From the NCBI GenBank assembly GCA_945957175.1, contig CAMFJL010000005.1, positions 1-64,000 of the forward strand: a stretch of DNA of 64,000 nucleotides. Reading direction: 5' to 3'. This document shows, one piece after another, positions 1 to 8,262 of the stretch (positions within the stretch are counted from its first letter, which is position 1; each line of letters begins with the position of its first letter). The notes under the pieces are model-generated. The model saw only the letters and a program-made list of their open reading frames with translations, made no database searches and was not told the DNA's origin. The DNA comes from an uncultured Legionellales bacterium (GTDB taxonomy: Bacteria > Pseudomonadota > Gammaproteobacteria > UBA1113). The position numbers and the translations under genes are program-made.

Positions 1-1
1 A

Positions 2-60
2 CCCCTCATCCGCCGCTTCGCGGCACCTTCTCCCGCAAGGGGAGAAGGGCATTTTATTAA
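2..60 (+). repeat. Dispersed palindromic element, copy 1 (partial)
   Basis: The sequence has a CATCCGCCGCTTCGCGGC core with a small internal dyad, followed by a CTCCCGCAAGGGGAG palindrome. The same order of motifs recurs about 115 bases downstream and, in either orientation, near 10.4, 19.2, 21.9, 31.9 and 35.1 kb. All copies are intergenic. This copy lacks the CATCGC...GCGATG dyad that precedes fuller copies, perhaps because the window begins here. It lies downstream of the efflux operon stop codon. Confidence 0.7.
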
Positions 61-88
61 CATGTGCTGCCATGAAGGCATCGGTGCT

Positions 89-172
89 ATCATCGCTGCG
101 CGATGGTACGATTTACCCTTCATCCGCCGCTTCGCGGCACCTTCTCCCCTTGCGGGAGAAGGTGCATTTTAT
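89..172 (+). repeat. Dispersed palindromic element, copy 2
   Basis: This copy begins with an ATCGCTGCGCGAT dyad, continues with the CATCCGCCGCTTCGCGGC core and ends with a CTCCCCTTGCGGGAG palindrome. The middle and end nearly duplicate copy 1, so the pair could fold or recombine. It ends about 60 bases past the stop of the minus-strand pump gene and could help stabilise or terminate that transcript; this is inference. Confidence 0.7.
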
Positions 173-234
173 CAGCGTACGCGAAGAACGTGTCTTTGGC
201 AAAGAGACGTCATTAGCCTGGATGGTGGCTATCC

Positions 235-3200
235 CTAATGACCGCTGCTGCCTTCTTCATCTTTGCGTTTTTGAGTTAACGCAATAGCATCGGAGATCTC
301 TTTTTCAAGCTTGACATCATGTACTTTGACTTTGGCAAGCAGACTATAGACCGCAGGTACGACGAATAAGGAGAAAGTCGTACCAATTAACATACCACCA
401 ACAATCACCCAACCGATAGCGTGTCTTGCCGCTGCACCGGCACCTGTGGCAATGGCCAGTGGATAAGCGCCAAGCACCATAGCAGCAGTGGTCATTAAAA
501 TGGGACGAAGACGTAACGATGCAGCTTCAATGACGGCTTCTGTTCGCTCAAAACCGCGTTCTTGCATTTGATTGGAGAATTCCACAATCAAAATACCATG
601 TTTGGCAATCAGTCCAATCAATGTCGTTAAGCCAATTTCACTGTAAATATTGAGTGTACCGCCCGTTAAGCGGATGGTTATCATGGCACCAGCCAAGGTA
701 AGTGGTACAACACCTAAAATAATCAGTGGATCTCGGAAGCTTTCAAACTGAGCAGCCAACAACAAAAAGATAAAGATCAATGCGAACAACATGACCCAGA
801 CCATAGCACTTTTAGCTTCTACGTATTGTCTTGCTTGTCCAGCAAAGTCGTATTGTACGTCGGGGAAGTTTTTAGTGACATAGTTTTCTAAATATTTAAG
901 TGCGCTACCTAAGGGGTAACCTGGTGCAATATTAGCATCGAGGGTTGCCGAGGGTAGTTGTTGGAAGTGGTTGATGGATTGGGGTGCAACTTCTTCTGTA
1001 ATTTTAACGACCGTTGATAAAGGAATCACGGGACCTGAACCGTTTTGGGTATGCACATAAACTTTATCCAAATCATCTGGATTAGCTTGGAAATTAAAGT
1101 TAGTGGTATATTCAGGAACCACGTAGTAGCCACGTTCTTGAATCGAAAATTGAATATTTTGTGGTTGGCCAAGCAATACCCCGAGGCTATCGGTGATATC
1201 TTTCACGCGAATGCCAAGTGAGCCGGCTTTTTCTCTATCAATAACCATTTTGATTTGCGGCATATCCAGTTTGAGATCGGTCTCATTATTTAAAAAGCCA
1301 GGATTGGCTCTTGCCGCTGCACGTAAGCCTGCCATGGCGGGCGCAAGTCTATCAATGCCTTCAATCGATTTAAGCACAAACTGTAATGGCATAATCCCAC
1401 CAGGCGTTGGTAGCGGCGTTGGTTGAATCGGGAAAATACTTAGGCCAGGAATTGCTTGCAGCAAGGGGGCAATAGACATTTGAATTTGTCCAGCAGAGCG
1501 CTTACGCTTACTCCAATCGACTAAGTTCACGAAACCAATACCTTGTGCAGAGTTATTGCCATAACCATTAACAATACCAAAATGAGTCATTTCTGGAATT
1601 TTTTGGAAAATCGGGATCATCATATCGTCGTATTTTGACGTAAATTGAATACTGGCAGGTGATGGACCTAATACCCAGATAAGTACTACACCTTGATCTT
1701 CATAAGGTGCGAGTTCTGAATGGGTCGTTAAAAAGAGGTAACCGCAAAGCAAGTACAAGAAAATGCCCAAGCCAATCACATATTTGCGATAATTAAGTAC
1801 ATTACGTAACAAGTGTTTATACTTGATAATGACGGTTTCAAAAAAAGCATCTATACGTTTAGTTATACTTTTAGGACTATCGTCAAAACGCAAAATTCGT
1901 GTACACATCATCGGTGATAGGGTTAATGCCACAAAACCTGAAACAATCACTGAGCCAGCCAAGGTAAACGCAAACTCACTGAATAAAATACCGGTGAGTC
2001 CACCGGTAAAACCGATAGGGGCATATACCGCAGCAAGCGTTAATGTCATCGCCACAATGGCAAAACCAATTTCGCGTGCTCCAACTATCCCTGCAGGAAT
2101 GGGATTAAGCCCTTCCTCTAAGTGTCGATAAATATTTTCAAGCACGACAATGGCATCATCGACAACCAGACCAATAGCCAATACCCAAGCCAACAAGGTA
2201 ATCGTATTAATCGAGTAGCCAAGCGCTAGCATAATACCGCACACACCGATCAGTGACAAAGGAATGGTGACAATCGGAATGAGTACGGAACGAAATGAGC
2301 CTAAGAAACAGAAGATAACGATAAACACAAAGATCGAGGCTTCGATCATGGTTTTATACACTTCTTCAATCGAAGCAGAGATAAAGACAGAAGAGTCATA
2401 AGGGACGTAGATATTAAGTCCTTTGGGGGCATTCTTAATAAGGCTTGGTAGCAGTGCTTCGGTTTCTTGTGATACGGCAAGTGGATTGGCATCCGAGGTA
2501 GGGATAACACCAATCACAATAGCGCTTTTACCATCAATGATCGCTGAAGTATTATAGTTAAGTGCGCCTAAACTGGCCTTACCAATGTCCTTTAAGCGAA
2601 TTAAATTGCCGTTGACGTTTTTGATAACCATGTTATCAAACTCTTCTGGCTGCGACATATCGCTGTTAGTGACAACGTTGAACTGCTGATATCTACCATA
2701 GACCGTCCCTGTGGGCGCCTGTAAATTTTGCATAGCTAATGCAGAATAAACATCGGAAGCTGTGAGGTTATAGGCCGCCATTTTTTCAAGATCAAGATTA
2801 AGGCGCATGGCATATTCGCGTTCACCATAAATTTGCGCTTGACTTACACCGGGCAGCGTACTGATTTGAGGTTGAATCACCCGTAATAAATAGTCAGTAA
2901 TAGCCTCAGGTGATAGCGTATCGCTAGTGAAAGCTATCCACACAGTAGGCTGTGCACTGGGATCTTGCTTGGTAATGACGGGATTTTGTATTTCTTTAGG
3001 TAATTGCCAGAGGACTGAATTGACTTCATTCCCGACGTCGGTAATCGCTGTTTCAATGGGGTAGCCTAACAATAAATTAACAGTAATTTGGCTTAAATTT
3101 TGGGTGTTAGATGAAGTCATATAATCAATGCCTTCAACGCTACCCACTGCGTTTTCAAGCGGGGTGGTTACAAAACCCGTCATAAGCTCGGCACTGGCGC

Positions 3201-3360
3201 CAGGATAGGTGGTGCTTACGTTAATGGTTGAGGTTGCGATCAGGGGGTATTGGCGCACTGGCATTTGAGAAAATGCGGCGATACCGATGACCAATAGCAA
3301 CAGGCTAAGGGACATCGCAAAAACGGGACGACGGATGAAAACGTCGGTAAAATTTGTCAT
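235..3360 (-). CDS. RND multidrug efflux permease (HAE1 family, AcrB/MexB-like)
   Basis: Inner-membrane proton/drug antiporter subunit of a tripartite efflux pump. At 1041 residues it has the family's usual length. The N-terminus (FIRRPVFAMSLSLLLL) is the typical first membrane helix. The proton-relay Asp pair is D401-D402 in GLVVDDAIVVLENI, and the relay Lys is in GLIAKHGILIVEF near residue 930. Two large periplasmic porter/docking loops separate helix 1 from 2 and helix 7 from 8. It follows the adaptor gene after 3 bases and is surely co-transcribed with it. No TolC-type outer-membrane gene is adjacent. Substrates cannot be read from the sequence. Confidence 0.95.
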   Translation of the reverse strand: MTNFTDVFIRRPVFAMSLSLLLLVIGIAAFSQMPVRQYPLIATSTINVSTTYPGASAELMTGFVTTPLENAVGSVEGIDYMTSSNTQNLSQITVNLLLGYPIETAITDVGNEVNSVLWQLPKEIQNPVITKQDPSAQPTVWIAFTSDTLSPEAITDYLLRVIQPQISTLPGVSQAQIYGEREYAMRLNLDLEKMAAYNLTASDVYSALAMQNLQAPTGTVYGRYQQFNVVTNSDMSQPEEFDNMVIKNVNGNLIRLKDIGKASLGALNYNTSAIIDGKSAIVIGVIPTSDANPLAVSQETEALLPSLIKNAPKGLNIYVPYDSSVFISASIEEVYKTMIEASIFVFIVIFCFLGSFRSVLIPIVTIPLSLIGVCGIMLALGYSINTITLLAWVLAIGLVVDDAIVVLENIYRHLEEGLNPIPAGIVGAREIGFAIVAMTLTLAAVYAPIGFTGGLTGILFSEFAFTLAGSVIVSGFVALTLSPMMCTRILRFDDSPKSITKRIDAFFETVIIKYKHLLRNVLNYRKYVIGLGIFLYLLCGYLFLTTHSELAPYEDQGVVLIWVLGPSPASIQFTSKYDDMMIPIFQKIPEMTHFGIVNGYGNNSAQGIGFVNLVDWSKRKRSAGQIQMSIAPLLQAIPGLSIFPIQPTPLPTPGGIMPLQFVLKSIEGIDRLAPAMAGLRAAARANPGFLNNETDLKLDMPQIKMVIDREKAGSLGIRVKDITDSLGVLLGQPQNIQFSIQERGYYVVPEYTTNFNFQANPDDLDKVYVHTQNGSGPVIPLSTVVKITEEVAPQSINHFQQLPSATLDANIAPGYPLGSALKYLENYVTKNFPDVQYDFAGQARQYVEAKSAMVWVMLFALIFIFLLLAAQFESFRDPLIILGVVPLTLAGAMITIRLTGGTLNIYSEIGLTTLIGLIAKHGILIVEFSNQMQERGFERTEAVIEAASLRLRPILMTTAAMVLGAYPLAIATGAGAAARHAIGWVIVGGMLIGTTFSLFVVPAVYSLLAKVKVHDVKLEKEISDAIALTQKRKDEEGSSGH

Positions 3361-3363
3361 GGA

Positions 3364-4746
3364 TTAAGATCCTGTTTTCGCTTTTTTCGTAGCTTGATTA
3401 TTTGTCGATACCGGGGGTGTCGCGCTTGTTGTACCAGAAGGCGCGGGCGCTGTTGTTGTTTGAATACTGTTAGATGAGCTTACGTTCGTATTTGTGGGAT
3501 TCACTGGCGATGTTGGTGCCGGCGCGGTCTGTGCGTCGGACGATGTTGCGCTAGCGTCTGCAGGATTCGTTGTTGGCAATGCACTGACAGTTGCACTTTC
3601 CGGATTATTCACAGACGCTGCTGCTTTGTCTTGCTCTGGGCGCGGTTTTGTATCAAAGGTAATCATCTCAGGCTGTGGTGTATTTTCGTTTTCATAAGTT
3701 TGATTCGGGGATATTTTTACCTCTGAGCCATCGAATATTTTTACTTGGCCAGCAGTGACTACAACATCGCCCGCGTTAAGGCCGTCAATGACTTGAATGT
3801 CATCACCATAACGCTCGCCCGGAGTGACTTGCGTTTTTGCTGCTTTGTTATCGACTATCTTAAATACATAAGAGCCTTGCGGGCTGTAAACGACAGCTGT
3901 TTGTGGCACGGTAATAACAGGCTTTGGTTTACCGGCAAAAAGGGTAATGTAAACATAGGCGCCGGGTAAGAGTTGATGATAGGGATTGGGGATTTGTGCC
4001 CACATAGAGAAACTTTGAGAACTTATATCAACAGCCGAATCTAGTGCGTAGACGTTGCCGACATAAATGGCATCAGGTGTTGAACTTGGCATAATATTGA
4101 CTTTATCGCCAATTTTAACCTCATTGATGAATCTATCCGGTACACTAAATTCAATACGCAAGGGGTCAATCTGTTGTAAGTTCACCATTTTATCGCCAAC
4201 ATTTACAAAGTCACCGACATCAACATATTTAAGCCCTAAACGGCCACTAACAGGTGCAATAATGTTATGTTGGACGAGCTGGGCTTTGGTACCGTCAACA
4301 GCAGCTTGGGCATTTCGCAGATTATTGGTTTGTGTATCCAATTGTTGTTGCGAAACCACGCGTTTTGCATATAAGTCGACAGCTCGCTGATAATCTACTT
4401 GCGCATAGGCTAATGCCGCTTCATTACTTTGTAGTTGTGCTTCGAGGATGTCTGGATAAATTTGGAACAAAGGTTGACCCTGTTGCACATAATCACCCGA
4501 TTCAAAATAGATTTTTGTGAGGCGACCGGATACTTCAGGCTTAATCATGACGCCGTTTAATGCTGAAATTGTACCAGTTGCATTGATTTGATCTTGCCAC
4601 ATGGCCTTTTGAGCTTTAGCTACTTCAACCGTTGGCATCATACTCAAAGCTTGTTGTTCTTTTGCACGAAAACCACGGAAGATACCCATGATCGTCACAA
4701 TAACGACGATGATGACGACAAGAAAAGCAAGCAAGCGTTTGGACAT
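3364..4746 (-). CDS. RND efflux periplasmic adaptor (membrane fusion protein)
   Basis: This adaptor links the RND permease to an outer-membrane channel. One N-terminal membrane anchor (about residues 5-24) precedes a lipoyl/barrel-sandwich domain, an alpha-helical hairpin (about 90-160) and beta-barrel and membrane-proximal domains, as in the AcrA/MexA family. PGAYVYITL is typical of the family. The oddity is a C-terminal tail of roughly 110 residues (about 348-460) rich in Ala, Pro, Thr and Ser, absent from standard adaptors of about 350-380 residues, and ending with a few basic residues. First gene of the two-gene efflux operon. The start has an AGG about 9 bases upstream. Confidence 0.93.
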   Translation of the reverse strand: MSKRLLAFLVVIIVVIVTIMGIFRGFRAKEQQALSMMPTVEVAKAQKAMWQDQINATGTISALNGVMIKPEVSGRLTKIYFESGDYVQQGQPLFQIYPDILEAQLQSNEAALAYAQVDYQRAVDLYAKRVVSQQQLDTQTNNLRNAQAAVDGTKAQLVQHNIIAPVSGRLGLKYVDVGDFVNVGDKMVNLQQIDPLRIEFSVPDRFINEVKIGDKVNIMPSSTPDAIYVGNVYALDSAVDISSQSFSMWAQIPNPYHQLLPGAYVYITLFAGKPKPVITVPQTAVVYSPQGSYVFKIVDNKAAKTQVTPGERYGDDIQVIDGLNAGDVVVTAGQVKIFDGSEVKISPNQTYENENTPQPEMITFDTKPRPEQDKAAASVNNPESATVSALPTTNPADASATSSDAQTAPAPTSPVNPTNTNVSSSNSIQTTTAPAPSGTTSATPPVSTNNQATKKAKTGS

Positions 4747-4828
4747 AACCGATACCTATTAACATATTGTGTGCGGATCCTTGCAAGTTTACGAGGAAAA
4801 GTCAAGCAGAAACCGTGAGCGATTAGGC

Positions 4829-4871
4829 CAATGATTAGACACGAATGCTTGTCATTGCTGGGCAATCATTG
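4829..4871 (-). promoter_or_regulatory. Possible operator region upstream of the efflux operon
   Basis: The 127-base spacer between the efflux adaptor and the GH16 gene carries CAATGATT and AATCATTG as inverted 8-base arms (4829-4836 and 4864-4871), plus a further TCATTG at 4852-4857. Efflux operons often have a repressor site here, but no regulator gene is adjacent and the arms are short, so chance is possible. It could equally belong to the end of the GH16 transcript. Confidence 0.25.
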
Positions 4872-4873
4872 TA

Positions 4874-5800
4874 TTACCTCTCATTTTCAACAGCTGGGGT
4901 GTATGTAACAAAACGTATGGCAAGTGCGGTCTCAGTAAAATCAGGGTTACCTGCCCAACCTACATAAGACTGGTAGCTTGCCGCAGGGAACCATAGGCCT
5001 AACCATAGCGCCATAGGGCGTATGGGGACATTATCGATGCCTTGAGCTTTGCCATTGTAACGATGGACTTCCTGCGGCACAGCTTGACAGCTAGACGCAA
5101 ATCCCCAGCTGATGTAGCCAGGTGTGATGTGTCCCATACTATCGGTTTTACGCGCACGCCAGGTGATACTATACAGATGATATTGCCCATCAGCGGACGG
5201 ATTGATGCCACCATTGGCCGCTTTTAAATCAACTCGGCCGCTATAACCATCATCATCGCCAGGTATTTGTCCGCCCCAGCTGTTGGCTCTCGCAAAATCA
5301 TAACTGATAGCACCACCTTGGTGCCAATCAGTTGGGGTTTCCCAATCAATTTCATTCACCCAGGTATCGGTTCCTGTCGTGTGGTAATCATATAACCAAA
5401 AAGCGCTAGCGACACCGAGGGCTTGTGGTAAACGGGCACAGACTTGGACGGTGCCAGGTTCTAGACTCTGTTGTGTGACCAGTGCGGCGCCCACGCGGGT
5501 GAGGCGATTTGCGTTTTGTAACATAGGGCCTTGGTAGTTATCTCCTTGAGCATTGAGCTTTACCTCGGGTATTTTTGATCCTTGCCAAACAACGTTGTGG
5601 GTGTTAACACCACCATTATCACCGCCCCATGCACGTGTAGGCATCATCCAGCGTAGGGTATCAATGCCGTGCGTAAAGTGATCTGTAAACGCAGCTGTTT
5701 GTGCGTATGTTGTGGAGGTCCACCCTAATGTTAACAAGACAAGCTGTGTTAAAGTGCGGGTTTTTAATTTTATTTGCGGGAGGCAATGAGATGATGGCAT
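4874..5800 (-). CDS. Secreted glycoside hydrolase family 16-type enzyme
   Basis: Likely retaining beta-glucan or galactan hydrolase. The protein has 308 residues. A signal peptide is apparent (basic start, hydrophobic LVLLTLGW stretch, probable cleavage after TYA near residue 33). The GH16 catalytic signature is present as NEIDWE, giving nucleophile and acid/base Glu around one Asp. LYSITWRA and the PMALWLGLWFP segment near the C-terminus are also typical of GH16 folds. The start codon has AAGGGG seven bases upstream. Monocistronic, and divergent from the large Ser-rich gene only 45 bases away. The polysaccharide substrate is unknown; laminarin-type glucan or a plant/algal polymer are possibilities. 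Confidence 0.82.
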   Translation of the reverse strand: MPSSHCLPQIKLKTRTLTQLVLLTLGWTSTTYAQTAAFTDHFTHGIDTLRWMMPTRAWGGDNGGVNTHNVVWQGSKIPEVKLNAQGDNYQGPMLQNANRLTRVGAALVTQQSLEPGTVQVCARLPQALGVASAFWLYDYHTTGTDTWVNEIDWETPTDWHQGGAISYDFARANSWGGQIPGDDDGYSGRVDLKAANGGINPSADGQYHLYSITWRARKTDSMGHITPGYISWGFASSCQAVPQEVHRYNGKAQGIDNVPIRPMALWLGLWFPAASYQSYVGWAGNPDFTETALAIRFVTYTPAVENER

Positions 5801-5845
5801 ACTGGGGCCCCTTACCTACTAATTGCCGACAGCAAGGAAAACGCT

Positions 5846-8155
5846 ATGCCGGACGAAACAAAAGGTGATGGTAAGTCTTCTCGTAGACGCCGTCAATCAT
5901 CGAAAAAATCCCACCGTACATCAAAATCGCAACATAGCTCGCGCTCGTCTAGGTCTAATCGTGATCAAGCACATCATCGTGCGAAGTCACAAACAACACA
6001 AATGTCTGAAGAGATGCAAGTGTCTTTGGTTCAAGAAAGACAAAAAGAATTGGATGATGCACGAAGAAGCATTGCTGAGCCTTGCTTATTTTTGACAGAA
6101 CGATTATCGGCGTTTTATCAAGCGGTACATGAGGGTAGGGCTGGCAATTTGAGCGATGTGTTTCGACACTTGGCAAGTGAACGCCACAGCCCGCATCCGG
6201 AATTTAATCGTGGACTTGCTCCGGTTTTTATGATTCAGAAAAATCTCGATTTGCTTTTTCCACAAGTGTTTTTTAGCTATTTTTCAACGAATTTTGATAA
6301 ATCACCAATAAAAAATTACCACAATCGATTTTTTATTGCGCATATGACACAAGTATTAAACAAAGTAAGGGTCGCTTTTTTTGAAACACTTTTAAATCAA
6401 GAGTCTGCTTATGCAAAAAATCACACAATAGATGAAACTATTGCACACTGGTCGCGTCTCTATCGGTTTTTTTGTTTGAAAAAGTTTCACATCGAGCTAT
6501 TAAAAGAACTTATCACGAGCGACATTCCTCCGATAATGGAGGCACATATTATAGAGCTGACACAGCTCATGCAATTAAGCAATGCAGGTGAAACTGTAAG
6601 CTATCCTGAGATTGTCGAAGCAGATAAAGCAGATTTTGAAGAAGCGAAACAACGATTTTTGCAAGAGAACTACACAGTAACAACGATAATCAACGATTTA
6701 TCGTCATCTAAGCTGCTTAAGAAAGATCTTATGTCACGCTATGAGGATAGACTAAAAGATTTATGGATGCGGGCATTGTCGCCTTTTGCTGAGGCACAAA
6801 AAGTGCAACGACTAGAGGCTGAGGCGCAAAAAGCGCAACGGTCGGAGGCGGGGGTATGTGCGAGTTCAGTCAGCGCAAGCGCGAGCAGCAGCGCATTCTC
6901 GAATCCAGGCGTGCAGCTTGAGGGTATAAAGGACATTTGTATCAACGACGATAATATGCTTCCGTGTTTTCAATCGACGGGCATGTTAATGCATACGCGC
7001 GAAATTTTCTTTATCCGACGCACGTGGTGGGATGACTTCATCGTCAAGTATCCTGACGGTCATCAGGACTTATTTGCCTATTTAACAAATACAGCGTCGC
7101 CAGTTGCTCTGGCAAAGTTTCGAATAAGACTACACGAACATTTAGGGAAAACCTTCAAGGCATTGAAGCCAACAGCTGATCATATTGTCGCCAAGCATAT
7201 CAAGTCATTAGAAGAGGTAACTACGCCGTCAAGCTCGCTCAATGTTGAACGTGCTGAGTTAAATTACACCTCAGTAGAGTCGCAAGTCGTAGAAGACCCA
7301 AGCAGTACTGACGAATCTTTGATAATCGGATCGCAAACTAAAGCGTCGCCAGCTTTGCAGTCCGCTTCTTCGTCTTCGGTTGCACCAAGACGCGTAAGTG
7401 CACCGGTGCAACATGCGGCGTCGCTGCCGGTGCTTCCTATGACATCGCTATCTAAGTCGGCGCCAAGCCTTTCGAGCACATCGTTAATGCAATCATGGAT
7501 TCCCCACCTACAACTATCAAATCTGTCACCGGTATCGCGGCCGCGCTACGCCTTAGCATTAAGCGCCGATGGCATGCGCAAATTACTCGTGAGGGCAGAG
7601 GCGCCTGCACTTGAGAGTAGTACACTGTTAAGCCCGAGGCTTTTTATGCCTCGACAACACCTCTATAGTTTTACCGAGTTGCTCAAGCTGTGTCGGCATG
7701 CGTGGTGCTCAAGGTCGGGGATACAATCAAGGATACAAGAAGAACAGTTAGAAGTATCTTTGAAGTGTTTCTTTGCCGCGCGTGGATGTGAGATGAACGC
7801 CGATCCTTATTTCGACGTGACAGTTTCTAGTGAAGTATTTGTTCAAACACTTTTTGTCGAGCTATCTCATCATTTGATGATGGCAAGCACGGCATTATTT
7901 AGCGCAGTGTGGCCAGATTATCGAGATATCATTGCCCAGACTTCGCCCACAACAGCATGCACCTCATCATCAACAAACACTTCGGCGATACCTGCGAGTG
8001 CGCCACCATCGCCACGAGGCGTCCACGCATCTCACTTTCACGTGCAACCGCTATCTTTAGCGGAAATTGCTTCAGATCCAGGAAATGACTTGCTTGAGTC
8101 ACCGATCAGCGAAGACGATACTCAAAAAGGCAGATCACCTAAGGCGCACAGATGA
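5846..8155 (+). CDS. Large Ser-rich protein with Arg/Ser-rich N-terminus, unknown family
   Basis: I do not recognise this 769-residue protein. Residues 10-48 are extremely rich in Arg, Lys, Ser and His (SSRRRRQSSKKSHR; SSRSSRSNR), like a eukaryotic RS domain or nuclear localisation signal. A helical region (about 55-300) follows, with Trp/Phe/His-rich stretches. Next come a duplicated AEAQK.QR unit, a Ser/Ala low-complexity linker, a second helical region (about 365-445), another long Ser-rich linker (about 450-560), a third folded region (about 610-710) and an acidic C-terminal end. No signal peptide or membrane helix is seen. AAGGA lies seven bases before the start. The layout resembles host-directed effectors of intracellular bacteria, but this is inference only. 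Confidence 0.75.
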   Translation: MPDETKGDGKSSRRRRQSSKKSHRTSKSQHSSRSSRSNRDQAHHRAKSQTTQMSEEMQVSLVQERQKELDDARRSIAEPCLFLTERLSAFYQAVHEGRAGNLSDVFRHLASERHSPHPEFNRGLAPVFMIQKNLDLLFPQVFFSYFSTNFDKSPIKNYHNRFFIAHMTQVLNKVRVAFFETLLNQESAYAKNHTIDETIAHWSRLYRFFCLKKFHIELLKELITSDIPPIMEAHIIELTQLMQLSNAGETVSYPEIVEADKADFEEAKQRFLQENYTVTTIINDLSSSKLLKKDLMSRYEDRLKDLWMRALSPFAEAQKVQRLEAEAQKAQRSEAGVCASSVSASASSSAFSNPGVQLEGIKDICINDDNMLPCFQSTGMLMHTREIFFIRRTWWDDFIVKYPDGHQDLFAYLTNTASPVALAKFRIRLHEHLGKTFKALKPTADHIVAKHIKSLEEVTTPSSSLNVERAELNYTSVESQVVEDPSSTDESLIIGSQTKASPALQSASSSSVAPRRVSAPVQHAASLPVLPMTSLSKSAPSLSSTSLMQSWIPHLQLSNLSPVSRPRYALALSADGMRKLLVRAEAPALESSTLLSPRLFMPRQHLYSFTELLKLCRHAWCSRSGIQSRIQEEQLEVSLKCFFAARGCEMNADPYFDVTVSSEVFVQTLFVELSHHLMMASTALFSAVWPDYRDIIAQTSPTTACTSSSTNTSAIPASAPPSPRGVHASHFHVQPLSLAEIASDPGNDLLESPISEDDTQKGRSPKAHR
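6788..6847 (+). repeat. Two tandem 30-base coding repeats
   Basis: Two adjacent 30-base units inside the Ser-rich gene encode AEAQKVQRLE and AEAQKAQRSE. The units differ at a few positions, so the duplication is not brand new. The encoded peptide is strongly helical and could extend a coiled coil before the Ser/Ala linker. Confidence 0.75.
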
Positions 8156-8201
8156 GCTTTTATTGCCCAGGCTTTTTTTCTCAAGATACGTATGAAATCG
8201 T

Positions 8202-8227
8202 CAAATTTGAGTATATACTCAAGTTTG
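8202..8227 (+). promoter_or_regulatory. 26-base near-perfect palindrome upstream of the ydgA-like gene
   Basis: The central 16 bases TTGAGTATATACTCAA are a perfect palindrome. Extended to 26 bases, 12 of 13 base pairs match. It lies 35 bases before the ATG of the DUF945 gene in a spacer of about 107 bases, so it probably sits in or beside the promoter; TATACT inside it could be a -10 hexamer. The A/T core and lack of a loop suggest a protein-binding operator rather than an RNA hairpin. The factor is unknown. Confidence 0.55.
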
Positions 8228-8262
8228 TTTTGTAAACTTTGGCTAACTGAGTTGGGTGGATT

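Noticed and set aside
72-287. Plus-strand open frame of 71 codons
   Set aside because: It runs through the second dispersed element and into the 3' end of the opposing efflux gene. It has no ribosome-binding sequence and no protein-like pattern.
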